This document shows, in pieces, positions 23,122 through 33,800 of a DNA stretch of 64,000 nt (position 1 is its first letter; each line of letters begins with the position of its first letter). Under the pieces are notes generated by a model. The model did not search any database. It saw only the letters and a program-made list of their open reading frames with translations, and was not told where the DNA came from. This DNA is from Oscillospiraceae bacterium (GTDB taxonomy: Bacteria > Bacillota > Clostridia > Oscillospirales > Oscillospiraceae), in assembly GCA_017479425.1 (NCBI GenBank), contig JAFVCD010000028.1, positions 1-64,000 of the forward strand, in the 5' to 3' direction. A program made the translations under genes and the position numbers.

Positions 23122-24142
23122 ATCTTGTGCTTTGCCGGAATATCGGTGAGCACCTGACGTACACCGCAGTGTACGGTCGGCTTGGGCTGACTATCCGCGC
23201 CGAGAGCGTATCCGCGGCGAGGCGACCGATGTCGGTGCTCGGTATCTGCGCCGTTGTGAGCGCAGGCTCGACCATAGCCGACTCCATAGAGCCGTCGAAG
23301 CCCGTGACCATCTTCTCCTGCGGTACCCGGCAGCCGAGCTTTTTGAGCGCAGCCATGAGGTGGATGGCGAGATAGTCGTTCGCGCACACGAAGGCGTCGG
23401 GCATTTTATCCATCGCCGACAGCCTGCCTGCGAGCCATTCAACGTCGCCGTAGCACTCGCCGTCCGGGTCGAGAATGCACTGAGCGCGGTCTATAATAAT
23501 GCCGGCACGCCCGAGCGCAACGCGGCAGCCTATCCAGCGCTCGTAGAAGCTGTTGCAGTGCTCAATATCTCCGACAAAGCCTACTGAACGCGCTCCGGCA
23601 GAAATGAGCCTGTCAACGAGCGCGAATACCGACGCGGTGTTCTCCATCGAGATAAAATCGCAGTTCTTGACCGCCTCGTTGATGTGCGCGTACCCGTCGA
23701 CGAAAACAGTCGGCTTGCCGAGTGAGCAGATCATCTCGACGTAATCGCGGTCAAACAGCTCAATGCCGAGTATGCCGTAGGTATCGTCGAGAGCAAAGTG
23801 CGGCGGGAGCGACCTTGCGCGGATCTCGTCGGGGGAGATCTCGTAAATCTTGAGAGTGTAGCCCGCGCGGGAGATCTGATCGGTAAAGCTCGTTATGAAA
23901 AACGCGCCGAAATTGTGGCTCAGAAGCTTGTGCTGAGTTAAAAGCGCGATATTCTTCGCGCCCTTTTCCTCCGGCTCGTCAGCTATTATCTGATTGTAGC
24001 CGAGCTCCTGCGCCTTCCGGAGCACCATTTTCCTTGTAGACTCGGGTACAGCGCCGCGGGAGTTAAAAATCTTTGAGACAGTATTTCTCGACAGTCCGCA
24101 GGCGGCGGCTATATCCTGCATGGTCACACGTTTACGAGCCAT
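23120..24142 (-). CDS. LacI-family transcriptional regulator of the fructan locus
   Basis: A 340-residue LacI/GalR regulator: N-terminal helix-turn-helix (VTMQDIAAACGLSRNTVSKIFNSRGAVPESTR), hinge, then a periplasmic-binding-protein-like effector domain to the end (ALTTAQIPSTDIGRLAADTL is the usual C-terminal block). It diverges from the carbohydrate-binding lipoprotein/GH32 operon, so it most likely represses that operon and itself, released by a fructan-derived sugar. Four AAATGTAAA-type boxes and a TTGTATC/GATACAA inverted repeat in the shared intergenic region are candidate operators. Confidence 0.9.
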   Translation of the reverse strand: MARKRVTMQDIAAACGLSRNTVSKIFNSRGAVPESTRKMVLRKAQELGYNQIIADEPEEKGAKNIALLTQHKLLSHNFGAFFITSFTDQISRAGYTLKIYEISPDEIRARSLPPHFALDDTYGILGIELFDRDYVEMICSLGKPTVFVDGYAHINEAVKNCDFISMENTASVFALVDRLISAGARSVGFVGDIEHCNSFYERWIGCRVALGRAGIIIDRAQCILDPDGECYGDVEWLAGRLSAMDKMPDAFVCANDYLAIHLMAALKKLGCRVPQEKMVTGFDGSMESAMVEPALTTAQIPSTDIGRLAADTLSARIVSPSRPYTAVYVRCSPIFRQSTR

Positions 24143-24168
24143 CGCTAAAAGCTCCTTTTGTATAATTC

Positions 24169-24197
24169 ATTGTATCTTACTATACCATATGATACAA
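24169..24197 (-). promoter_or_regulatory. Promoter and possible self-operator of the LacI-type gene
   Basis: On the minus strand TTGTAT (24197-24192), a 17-bp spacer and TACAAT (24174-24169). The same bases form an inverted repeat TTGTATC-N14-GATACAA (24170-24197). Confidence 0.55.
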
Positions 24198-24210
24198 GAA
24201 AAAGCAAGAT

Positions 24211-24394
24211 GTGCAAAATGTAAACTTGCAGACCTCTGACTTATTCAAACTGCACAAGATGAAAACATATCTTTTATTCACAGCTACAAAATGTAAATAA
24301 CAAACAGCACGACTTATTGACAATATGTAAAAAGAAAACTATAATTTGCACAGCAAGATTTTACTGAAAACTGCGCAGATTTACAAAATGTAAA
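24211..24394 (+). promoter_or_regulatory. Fructan operon promoter with four AAATGTAAA boxes
   Basis: The promoter is perfect: TTGACA (24317-24322), 17 bp, TATAAT (24340-24345). Around it lie GCAAAATGTAAA (24213), ACAAAATGTAAA (24286), ACAATATGTAAA (24320, between the promoter elements) and TTTACAAAATGTAAA (24380-24394, a 6-3-6 palindrome). The first two are about seven helical turns apart. They are candidate binding sites for the divergent LacI-type repressor. Confidence 0.65.
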
Positions 24395-24419
24395 CTAAGA
24401 CAGTATTGGAGGCCTTAAT

Positions 24420-26264
24420 ATGAAAAAGAGAATCGCGTTAGCTCTGTCTTTGCTGATCGTTCTGTCTGCGGCTGCCTGCTCAGCCGGAGGCGAAAACGGT
24501 GCGGCAGCGGGAGCGAACAACACCGCGCCCGTGATCACCGGCGTTATCGACAAGTATATCGACGCCGGAGAGGTGTTCGACGCCTTCGAGGGCGTTGCCG
24601 CCACCGACAAGGAGGAGGGCGACATCACCAATATGATCTATGTGCGCGCCGAGCCGGAGCTAAAGTTCCGCAACGGCAAGCTCACGCCGAAAAAGGGCGG
24701 CACCTACGAGCTTATCTATACCGTGACCGACAAGGGCGGTCTGAGCTATGAGGTCGAATCGACCCTGACGATCTCCGCCGCTATCGGCGAGCCGGAGGTA
24801 TATAAGCAGTTTGATTTCTCCACGCAGACCGTCACCGAGACCTTCGGCTGGGAGGCGAGGATCGGCGAGGCGGCGAGTGCGAAGGCTGAGCTGAGAGAGG
24901 GCTCCTACGTCTTTGACATCGCAAATGCCGGAGTCGGCGACGGCGATATCCAGCTCGCGTTCTCCGGACTTGACCTCATCGAGGCGCAGTACCGCGTGAA
25001 GGTCTGGGCAAAGTCCACTGCTGATACCTACGCGCACCTCATCGCCCGCAACGAGCGTGCAGAGGGCTGGGAAACCTGGGGCGCCGTATGGAATCAGCGC
25101 ATCGGAGCGCACGTCGCGCCCATAGTGCTCGACTTCACCTCCGGCGGCAGGGGCAGCGCAGAGCTGCTTCTGAACCTCGGCAAGATCACACCGAATCCCG
25201 ATAACCCCGCCGACACAACGCCCGAGAACTTTACTGTTATGATCGACAAGATCGAGCTTTACGAGATCACCGGCGATGAGAGCGAGGCGCCGATCTTCAA
25301 CGCAGACTTCACCACAGGCAGGGGACTGAACCTCGCCACGAGCGACGGCGCGAAGGCTGAGGCTGTCTATGAAAACGGCGAGGCGATCGCGAACATAACC
25401 TCCTATCCGAACGGCGGAGGGATATGGAGCGTTAAGGCGAATCTCTCCCTCGGCGGAAACAAGATCGAGAGCGGAAGCAAGTACTATTACCGCTTCGTGA
25501 TGAACTCCGAGAACGCGCAGAACGGCGAGGCGCTCGTTGAGAGCGACTCGAGAGAGTGGCAGGCGAGAGCGCACTTCAACGGCTTTGCCGCACCCGCCGG
25601 AGAGGACTTTGAGATAAGCGGCGTGTTCACCGCCGAGACCGATATCTCCGACCCCGTAATCCGTCTCCAGATCGGAAACGCGGCGGAGGGAGTAACATCG
25701 AACAGGATAACCTTCAAGAGCGTTGAATTCGGACTTGTCGAGGGCGACAGAAGGGTTGACAAGACCACGTACACATGGATGGCGTTCGGCGGCGACAGCG
25801 ATAACAGCTTCAATCCTGAGCATCCGTGGGTGACCTTCAATGCCACCGACGACGATAACGACCGCGGCGTCGGCACGGTATACGCCGAAAACGGCAGCTT
25901 CTTCTACCGCATTGACGACGCCGGAACCGTTGACTGGCACAATAAGCTCGTCGCCGGCTACCGCGAGAATCCCTTGAAGCTTGAGGGCGGCAGCTACTAC
26001 ACCGTCGAGATAACCGCGAAGGCCGACAAGCGCGTTTCCTGCAACTTCATTCTGAACCCCATAGGAACGTGGGATCCGAGAATCAACGAGGTTATGGATA
26101 TCGCCACCGAGGCGAGAACGTTCACGTTCAGCACCGACAGACCCGTAAACTCCGATATGGACTTTGAGATGCTCTTCCAGTTTGGCTCCGAGGCCACCGC
26201 CGCGCTCGGCGACGTGACCGTTGAGCTTACGAACGTAACCATCTATCAGCAGAAGGTTCTTTAA
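24420..26264 (+). CDS. Carbohydrate-binding lipoprotein of the fructan locus
   Basis: A 614-residue lipoprotein (lipobox SAAAC, Cys20). An Ig-like domain of DUF5011 type (about 35-125; VAATDKEEGDITNMI, GTYELIYTVTDKGGLS) is followed by three beta-sandwich modules resembling CBM4/9-type carbohydrate-binding domains (about 130-285, 290-445, 450-614). No catalytic motif is seen. The last module is clearly related to the last module of the 2420-residue lipoprotein downstream (AKADKRVSCNFILN against AKADKNIDCVFVLN). It probably holds polysaccharide at the cell surface for the GH32 enzyme encoded 11 bp downstream. First gene of a three-gene operon under the LacI-type repressor. Confidence 0.8.
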   Translation: MKKRIALALSLLIVLSAAACSAGGENGAAAGANNTAPVITGVIDKYIDAGEVFDAFEGVAATDKEEGDITNMIYVRAEPELKFRNGKLTPKKGGTYELIYTVTDKGGLSYEVESTLTISAAIGEPEVYKQFDFSTQTVTETFGWEARIGEAASAKAELREGSYVFDIANAGVGDGDIQLAFSGLDLIEAQYRVKVWAKSTADTYAHLIARNERAEGWETWGAVWNQRIGAHVAPIVLDFTSGGRGSAELLLNLGKITPNPDNPADTTPENFTVMIDKIELYEITGDESEAPIFNADFTTGRGLNLATSDGAKAEAVYENGEAIANITSYPNGGGIWSVKANLSLGGNKIESGSKYYYRFVMNSENAQNGEALVESDSREWQARAHFNGFAAPAGEDFEISGVFTAETDISDPVIRLQIGNAAEGVTSNRITFKSVEFGLVEGDRRVDKTTYTWMAFGGDSDNSFNPEHPWVTFNATDDDNDRGVGTVYAENGSFFYRIDDAGTVDWHNKLVAGYRENPLKLEGGSYYTVEITAKADKRVSCNFILNPIGTWDPRINEVMDIATEARTFTFSTDRPVNSDMDFEMLFQFGSEATAALGDVTVELTNVTIYQQKVL

Positions 26265-26275
26265 TGGAGGTCACT

Positions 26276-27793
26276 ATGAAAAAGAGAATGACAGCGTTTC
26301 TATTGGTACTTGCCCTCGCACTCACGCTCTGCGCCTGCGCCAAGAAGGCTGAGGACGGCGAGGAGTTCAAAAAGGTCGACGGCGAGACGGACTTTTCCGC
26401 GATAACCGACCCCGAGGACATGGAAAAGAAGTTTACCTACAAGGGCTACTTCCTGCCAGCCGCCTACGGCCCCATTCAGGCTTACGTCGGAGATACGATG
26501 CCCTACTATGAGGACGGCACATATTACATCTACTACCTCAAGCAGGGCGCCGACAGCTATAACCACTCCATCTATCTCACACAGACCACCGATTTTGTAA
26601 ATTACACCGAGACCGAGGACGTTATCATCGAGTCCAATTACGACGGCGGTCAGGACGGCTGGGTCGGCACCGGCTCGGTGGTCAAGGTCGGAGGCAGATA
26701 TCTCTTCTTCTATACGGGACACCACTCCTCGGATTACGCTGAGTACAAGGAGAAGATCCTCGTAGCCGAGGGCACGAGCCTCACCTCCTTCACGAAAAAG
26801 ACCGACTGGGAGCTTATCCCGCCGGAGGAGCTCGGACAGAAAAACGACTTCCGCGACCCGCAGGCATACGTCGATGAGGCGACCGGCAACATTATCCTTA
26901 CCGTCACCGCCTCGCAGGGCGGAGTCGCGAGGATACTCAAGTTCACGCTGAGCGCAGACCTCTCGAGCGCGACCTACGACGGCGTTATCTTCACCGACCC
27001 CACCGGGCGCTTCTGGAACCTCGAGTGCTCCGATACCTTCAAGCTCGGTGATAAGTACTACATAACCTACTCCGGACAGGACGATACGCTCTGGTACGCG
27101 ATGAGCGACGCGCCCTACGGTCCCTACGGCGACGCTTACCGCCTTGACGCCAAGCTCTTCTACGCGGCAAAGCACGTTGAGGGCAAGGACGGCACATATA
27201 TGGTCGGCTGGGCAAGACGCTCCGAGTATGCGGACGATACCGAAAGAGTTGTCGCGTGGGCGGGCAATATGGCTGTTCAGAAGCTCTGCCAGAACGCTGA
27301 CGGCACGCTCTATCTCGCACCCGCGGATTCCATCGCCGCGCAGTACACTGTCCGCAGAGAACTCAATATCGACAGCATGAGCGCGACCATAGCCTCCGGT
27401 TCGAGATACTCTTACACTGATGTGTTCACCGCCTACGAGAGCTTCATGCTCAAGGGCAGCTTCAAGTTCGACGGAAACGGCGACTTCGGCCTTGCCTTCG
27501 ACTACAACGGAGAAAAAGAGAGCTATAAGCTCATCACGCTGAGTCCCTCCGAGGGCACGCTCAGCCTCTCGTTCAACGAGGGACTTACCCCCGTTACCGA
27601 AACCCTCGCCGCACTTGAGGCTGGCAGGGAGTACACCTTCACCTACATTCAGGAGGGCAGCGTCGGCACGTTCTACGTTGACGGCGTCGCGGCGCTCACA
27701 GTCCGCCTCTACGGCGTCGCCGGAAAGCCCGTCAGACTTTTCTGCGAGGAAAACACAGTCGAGTTTACCGGACTTAAGGAATACACAAGATAA
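26276..27793 (+). CDS. GH32-family lipoprotein (fructan hydrolase)
   Basis: A 505-residue lipoprotein (lipobox TLCAC, Cys21) with a five-bladed beta-propeller and a C-terminal beta-sandwich of the GH32 family. Candidate catalytic residues are the nucleophile Asp73 (VGDTMPYYEDG), transition-state Asp194 in the hallmark FRDPQAY, and acid/base Glu250 in NLECSDTF, equivalent to the usual ECP. The nucleophile motif differs from WMNDPNG, so the substrate could be levan, inulin or another beta-fructoside, and a GH43-like activity is a less likely alternative. GGAGG lies just before ATG 26276; an earlier ATG at 26264 is rejected. It lies between two binding lipoproteins. Confidence 0.82.
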   Translation: MKKRMTAFLLVLALALTLCACAKKAEDGEEFKKVDGETDFSAITDPEDMEKKFTYKGYFLPAAYGPIQAYVGDTMPYYEDGTYYIYYLKQGADSYNHSIYLTQTTDFVNYTETEDVIIESNYDGGQDGWVGTGSVVKVGGRYLFFYTGHHSSDYAEYKEKILVAEGTSLTSFTKKTDWELIPPEELGQKNDFRDPQAYVDEATGNIILTVTASQGGVARILKFTLSADLSSATYDGVIFTDPTGRFWNLECSDTFKLGDKYYITYSGQDDTLWYAMSDAPYGPYGDAYRLDAKLFYAAKHVEGKDGTYMVGWARRSEYADDTERVVAWAGNMAVQKLCQNADGTLYLAPADSIAAQYTVRRELNIDSMSATIASGSRYSYTDVFTAYESFMLKGSFKFDGNGDFGLAFDYNGEKESYKLITLSPSEGTLSLSFNEGLTPVTETLAALEAGREYTFTYIQEGSVGTFYVDGVAALTVRLYGVAGKPVRLFCEENTVEFTGLKEYTR

Positions 27794-27810
27794 GGATTCA
27801 GGAGGGCAGT

Positions 27811-30800
27811 ATGAAAAAGTTAAGTCGAATTCTTGCACTTTCGCTTGCCATAGTAATGATACTCTCAGGCTGCGGAGCGCAGACTCAGGAGCCCGCTAAG
27901 ACCGAGGAGCCGACCACTCAGCCCTCGCAGACTACCCCCGCAACCACGACCCCGTCAACACAGCCGGCGCAGACGACTCCCACAGAGCCGAAGACAGACG
28001 ATACACAGTCCGTGCCGGCGATGAGCCTCGGCACAAAGGAGTATTCCTTTGAAAACGTCTCCAGCGCGGTGTTCAATACAAAGCTTGAGGGCGATTCTGT
28101 CGCCGCGACGAGCGAGGTTGTAAACGGAGCTTACAGAATCGCCGCCTCCAGGACCGACGGAGAATCGTGGCACTTGAAGCTCGAGAGCACGCTTGCGACA
28201 AATCCGGGCAGCACCTATCGCGTCACCTTTGATTTCGATTCCGATACTGCCGGAACGGTCAAGTTCGGCGATAATCAGAGCTTCACCATCGAAAAGGGCA
28301 AAAACACCGTAACCGGCACCTTCAAGGCTGACGGCGACAACAAGTACATCGACCTCCAGCTCGGCGCGCTCGCGCCCTTTGTGGTCGACCTCTATGAGAT
28401 CATGGTCGAGGAGTACGCGCCGGACGGCTCCGGCTCCACCGCCACCATCGGCGGCGCGCTGAGAGAGACCGTCACAGAGCAGCACGACGGCGGCTACGAG
28501 GTACACCTCACCGCCGCCGAGACGGGCGCGAAGCTGAATATCGCTGCCGCTCCCGCCTCCGACAGAGGCGTCTGGAAGGCTAAGATGCTCATTAACACCG
28601 GTGCTGCCCTCGAGGCGGGCAAGACCTACCGCGTGAGCCTCAACGTCGGCGCTGAGAAGAGCCAGAGCGAGTATGAGGTCTGCTTCGACGGAGAAGCTGA
28701 GAACGCCTACGGCGCGCTCTACGGGAGAAGCCTCGCTGCGGGCGGCACTGACAGAATCGAGTACCTCGTCACTCCGGAGAGATCCGCCGGCGAGCTTGTG
28801 CTTCGCCTCCAGCTCGGCAAGACCAATTCTGCTTCCGGCAACGTAATCAGCGTTTCCAGTCTTAAGGTCGAGGAGGTCAACGTCAGCTACCGCAGCGTAA
28901 CGCCCGCGATCACCTACGGCACCTTCGAGGCTGTGAGCGAGCAGCACGCGGATACCTACACCCAGCACCTCGAGAGAGCCGCTGACAGCGCAGTGCTCAG
29001 GATAGACGCCGTTCCCGAAAAGGGAGAGGTCTATGAGTCGAAGCTCCTTATCCATACCGGCGTAACGCCCGAGGCGGACAAGAGCTACGCCGTCAGCTTC
29101 TCCGTTGAATCGGAAAAGGAGACGGAGTACGAGATTTCGTACAACAAGGCGTCAGAGGAGAAGGGCTACGGCGCTCAGTACGGCGAAAAGCTCGCCTCCG
29201 GCGAGAAAAAGACCGTAGAGTACACAGTTGCCGGCACTGACGGCAAGGGAGAGCTCACAATTCAGCTCATGCTCGGAAAGAGCCCCGCTGAAAACGCTGT
29301 CACAGTCAGCGACGTCAAGGTCTGTGAGATCATCGAAAAGGGCAATGTAAGCGTTCTTCCCGAGGCGATCAATTACGCCTCCGTCGGCAATATCACAAGC
29401 TGGCTCTTTGACGGCTGCGAGGCTTCGCTCGCAAATACCGATACCTCCGCGACGATGACGATTGAAAAGACCGCGCAGTCTCGCGAGGTCTGGATGGCGA
29501 AGCTCCTCGCCGATACGGGCGTAGTCCCGGAGGCCGGCAGGAGCTATCGCGCGACCTTCACCGTTGAGACAAATAAGGCGCTCGATTATGAGCTCTGCTA
29601 TAACAGCGGCGACGTTGAGAAGGGCTACGACGTCCTCTACGGTCAGAAGCTCTCTGCAAACGCGAAGAAGACCGTCGAGAGAATCATCACCGGCGCGAGC
29701 GATGATAACGGCAGACTTGTAATTCAGCTCTCCGTCGGAAATGCGGCAGAGGGAACTAAGATCACAATAAGTGATATCAAGGTCGAGGAGCTCACGTCCG
29801 AATATACCGATATCCTCCCTGAAGCCTTCTCCTTCAACAGCGTTCTCACCAAGATGGTAAGCGCTGTGATGAAAACGCCGATAAACAATACTTCCGTTCT
29901 GCCGGCGTCCTTTGCATACAATACCGCAGTCTCTGCTTACGAGGATCATTACAGCGGAGATGACGGCGATTATGCGGTTGAGCTCACAAGGAGCGCTGAC
30001 AGCGTCAAAGCGAGCGTTGATCCGGCGGGCGAGAGAGCGGTATGGAAGGCGAAGCTCCATATTAACACCGGCGTAACGCCTGACGCAGGTGAGGTTTACA
30101 GAGTTTCCTTTAAGCTCAACGCAGAAAAAGCGCAGAATGAGTATGAGATCTGCTTCGACGGAAAGGGAGAAAAGGATTACGACGCTCTCTACGGTCAGAA
30201 GCTGATTGCAGGAAGCAACGACGTTTACTATGTTTTCTCGCCGAAGGAGAGCAAGGGAGAGCTTATCGTCACGCTCCAGCTCGGTAAGACTGACGACGAA
30301 AACGGAAATACGATCACTCTGAGCGATCTAAAGGTTGAGAAGCTGACGCTCGGCGCAGAGAGCGCTCTTGGTCAGTCCTTCTCGTACAGCACGCATTACA
30401 CCATCAGCGGTACGCATGAGGTTACTGTCAAGGACGGACTTGAGAATGTTCTTGATACTCCGATATCGTATGAAACGCTTATAAATGTCACAAAGCAGGG
30501 CGATAAGGCGGGCGATCTCAGTACAAGCGGCGGAAGCGCCACCCTCAAGGTTAACGGCGGGGGAGCTAATGTGTATGACGCAAAGCTTCTTGTAAAGACC
30601 GGAGTAGTTCCTGCTGCGGGAGAAGAGTACAAGGTAAACTTCAAGCTGAATGCCGAGAAGGCGCAGAGCGGCTTTGAGATAATCTTTGACGGCGATGACA
30701 GTCATGCGGCATACGGCGGTATGTACGGGCAGGAAACAGATGCCGGAGAGAAGACCTTTGAGCGTTACTTCAAATGCGAAGAGTCCAAGGGTGAGCTTGT

Positions 30801-33800
30801 GATAAAGCTACAGATCGGAAAGACCGATGAGGACAACACGTTTACAATAAGCGATATCAGCGTAGTTAAGGTCACGTCAGCAGAGACTACGCTGACCGGC
30901 TTCAATTACCCGGTAACAACCGCGGCAACGACAAGTACAGTCTCGGCTCACTATGAGGCGCAAACTCTGACGCTCTCTATCGCGGAGGTTATCGCGTGGG
31001 ATGAGTCGACCGCGACGGCGGATATTTCCGATGGTTCTGCGACTCTGAATATTACGAAGGCGAGAAAGACGGATGGCGGCGGAATCTGGAGTATCCGCAA
31101 TCATATTGACACAGGAATCAAGCTTGAAGCTGGGGCTCAGTATCAGATCAGCGCAAAAGTTTCCGCGACAAAGGCAACTCAGTTTGAGATGCTGTTCAGC
31201 AACGGAAGCGGCGAGAATGATGATTATAACCCCGGCGGACTCGGTTACAGCTCCGCAGTCGCATCCGGAAGCATCGATTCTGATAACGGATATTCTGAGA
31301 TATCCCAGGTTATCACAGTCCCTACCCGCAACCAGTATAATAATCTGATCCTCCGATTTCAGGTGGGAAACAGCGATGTAAACACAATTACCGTGAGCGA
31401 GATCAAGGTCGAGAAGTGGATACCGGAGCATGATGAAACAACCGGAGGCACGACAGAATACAATCAGTTCAGCATCGAGGCGAACAACGGTACCGCGGCT
31501 GAGCTTACAGGCGACGGCAGCAGCGCCACAGCTCATATTACAACACCGGGCGATGACTGGCATATAAAGCTCTACGCTAAGCCCGGGGTCGAGCTCAGCA
31601 CAGAAAACACTTACAGAATTTCTTTCAATGCTTCTGGAGCGAACGGCGCGTCGGTCTGCTATAAGCGCGTAGACGGCGAGGAAACCGATTACGGCACTGA
31701 ACAGATCGCCTCTTCAGACGCGCTCGTGACTCACATAGTTAAGCCGGAAACAACCGGTACTATGGAGATCCTTCTCAAGCTCGGCGCACTGATAAGCGGA
31801 TCGAATGTTAAGATGAGCAATGTCAGGATAGAAACGCTTACGTTTGGTCAGAATCTCGCGGCAAGTGAGCTCGTAGCGTACAGAGCGGTTAACCACTGGT
31901 CTCACGATGAATACAAAACGTCTATAACCAATACTGAAAAGTCAGCCACTGTAACTATGAACTCTGTGCCGGATTCGCCGGAGATTTGGAAGACCAAGCT
32001 CTTTTTCGAGACCGGCGCACAGCTTGAGGCAAATAAGGAGTATCAGATCAGCGCCACCGTAGCTGCAACCGCAGAGTCAGTATTTGAGATCTGCTATAAC
32101 AGGGGTGAAACCGAGAAGGGGTTCGGCGCGCTGTACAACCAGACGGCAAAAGCTGAAGTAAGAACGATAACGTTTACTGTTACTCCGACAGAAGGCGGAG
32201 AGCTTATATTACAGTTTAACCTCGGTAATGTTGCCAAGGATGTGAGCTTCACGGTTTCAGATATCAAGGTTGAGAATCAGAAGTACAGGACAGAAACAAC
32301 CACTGAAACGACCTACGAGCTCGGCGGCCCCGTAAATCACTGGGCACATTCAGATTACGCCACCGACATATCCAATGACGAGAGCTCCGCAACGCTGAAA
32401 ATCACCGGCACACCTGCATCAGACAAGGAAAGCTGGAAGATCAAGCTTTTTGCCGAGACCGGCGCTGCGCTGACTGCGAGCAATACCTACAAGATCATCG
32501 CAAAGGTCAGGGCAACGAAGGGGACAGACTTTGAAATCTGCTACAATAACGGTGAAAAAGAGGCAGCTCTCGGCAAGCGCGAGCAGCTGCACGCTGATGA
32601 AACAGAGAGTACAGTAGAGTTCTTTGCCACTCCGCTTGAGGACGCAAACCTCATACTGCAATTCAATCTCGGAAAAGCCGACAGCGATACGGAGTTTACG
32701 ATCGCCGGTGTCGATGTTATTCCGATGTCTGCCGGAGAGAACCTCGTGCCTGCGGACTTCGGTTACGAGAAGGAGCGCTATCTTGAGGCGTTCGTGCATG
32801 AGGACTATGCAGCGACGCTCTCCGGCGGCGAGAATGCAAAGCTCAGCGTAACGAGCGCACCCGAGAGCGGCAGAGAACCCTGGAAGATAAAGCTGTTCAT
32901 CGAAACCAAGGTTAAGCTTGAAAAGGGTAAGAACTACCGCATCAGCCTCAACGTAGCGAGCTCGAAGCCCATAGATTACGAGATCTGTTACAATAACGGC
33001 GGAGCTGAGAAGGGTGTCGGCGCACTTTACGGACTTAAGGGCGACACTAACCCGAGAAAAGTCAATTATGACGTCACGGCGAACGGCGAGGCTGATCTCA
33101 TAATCCAGCTTTCACTCGGTAACGCAGTTGAAGGCTGCGAGGTCACAGTGAGCGACGTTGCAGTTGAAGAAGTCGATTATAAAGTCGTTGACGCGCCGTA
33201 TATGACTGAAGTTCAGGGCCCCATAAGCTACTGGGCACACGAATCCTACAAGGCTTCGCTCACCGGTACGGATGACGGCGCGACGCTCGATATAACTTCG
33301 CTTCCGGAAGATGGCAGAGAACCGTGGAAGGTCAAATATTTCGTCAATACGCTTGTGAAGCCTCAGGCGGGCGAGAGCTATCGCGTAAAGCTCGACGTTC
33401 TCTCCAAGACCGAGCAGCCGTTTGAGATCTGCTATAATAACAACGGTGAGGAGAAGGGCTACGGCGCTCAGTACGGTCTTACCGCTCCTGCGGGCGAGAA
33501 TAAGACCTATGAGAAGATAATTACAATTCCGGATAACGTTGGCTATGCAGACAACCTTATTCTCCAGCTCTCGCTCGGCAGCGCAACAGCCGAAAATGAG
33601 ATAACCGTTTCAAACCTCGTCGTCGAGAAGATCGGCTTCACCGGCGGCACTGACGCACTCACAAAGCCCATAAGCTACGTTACCGGCTCGAGCCTCGACT
33701 TCTGGGCGCACGAGGATTACGAGGCCTCCGTCGCCGGAACGGGCAGTGCGGCTGTTGTGAACGTAAATAAAACTGCTGAGAACGCTGAGCCGTGGAAGAT

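Noticed and set aside
26300..27838. A 512-codon open frame antisense to the GH32 gene, and similar long frames at 24660-25940, 27955-29055 and 55224-56438
   Set aside because: They arise from codon bias on the opposite strand, show no recognisable domains and have no promoters or ribosome sites.
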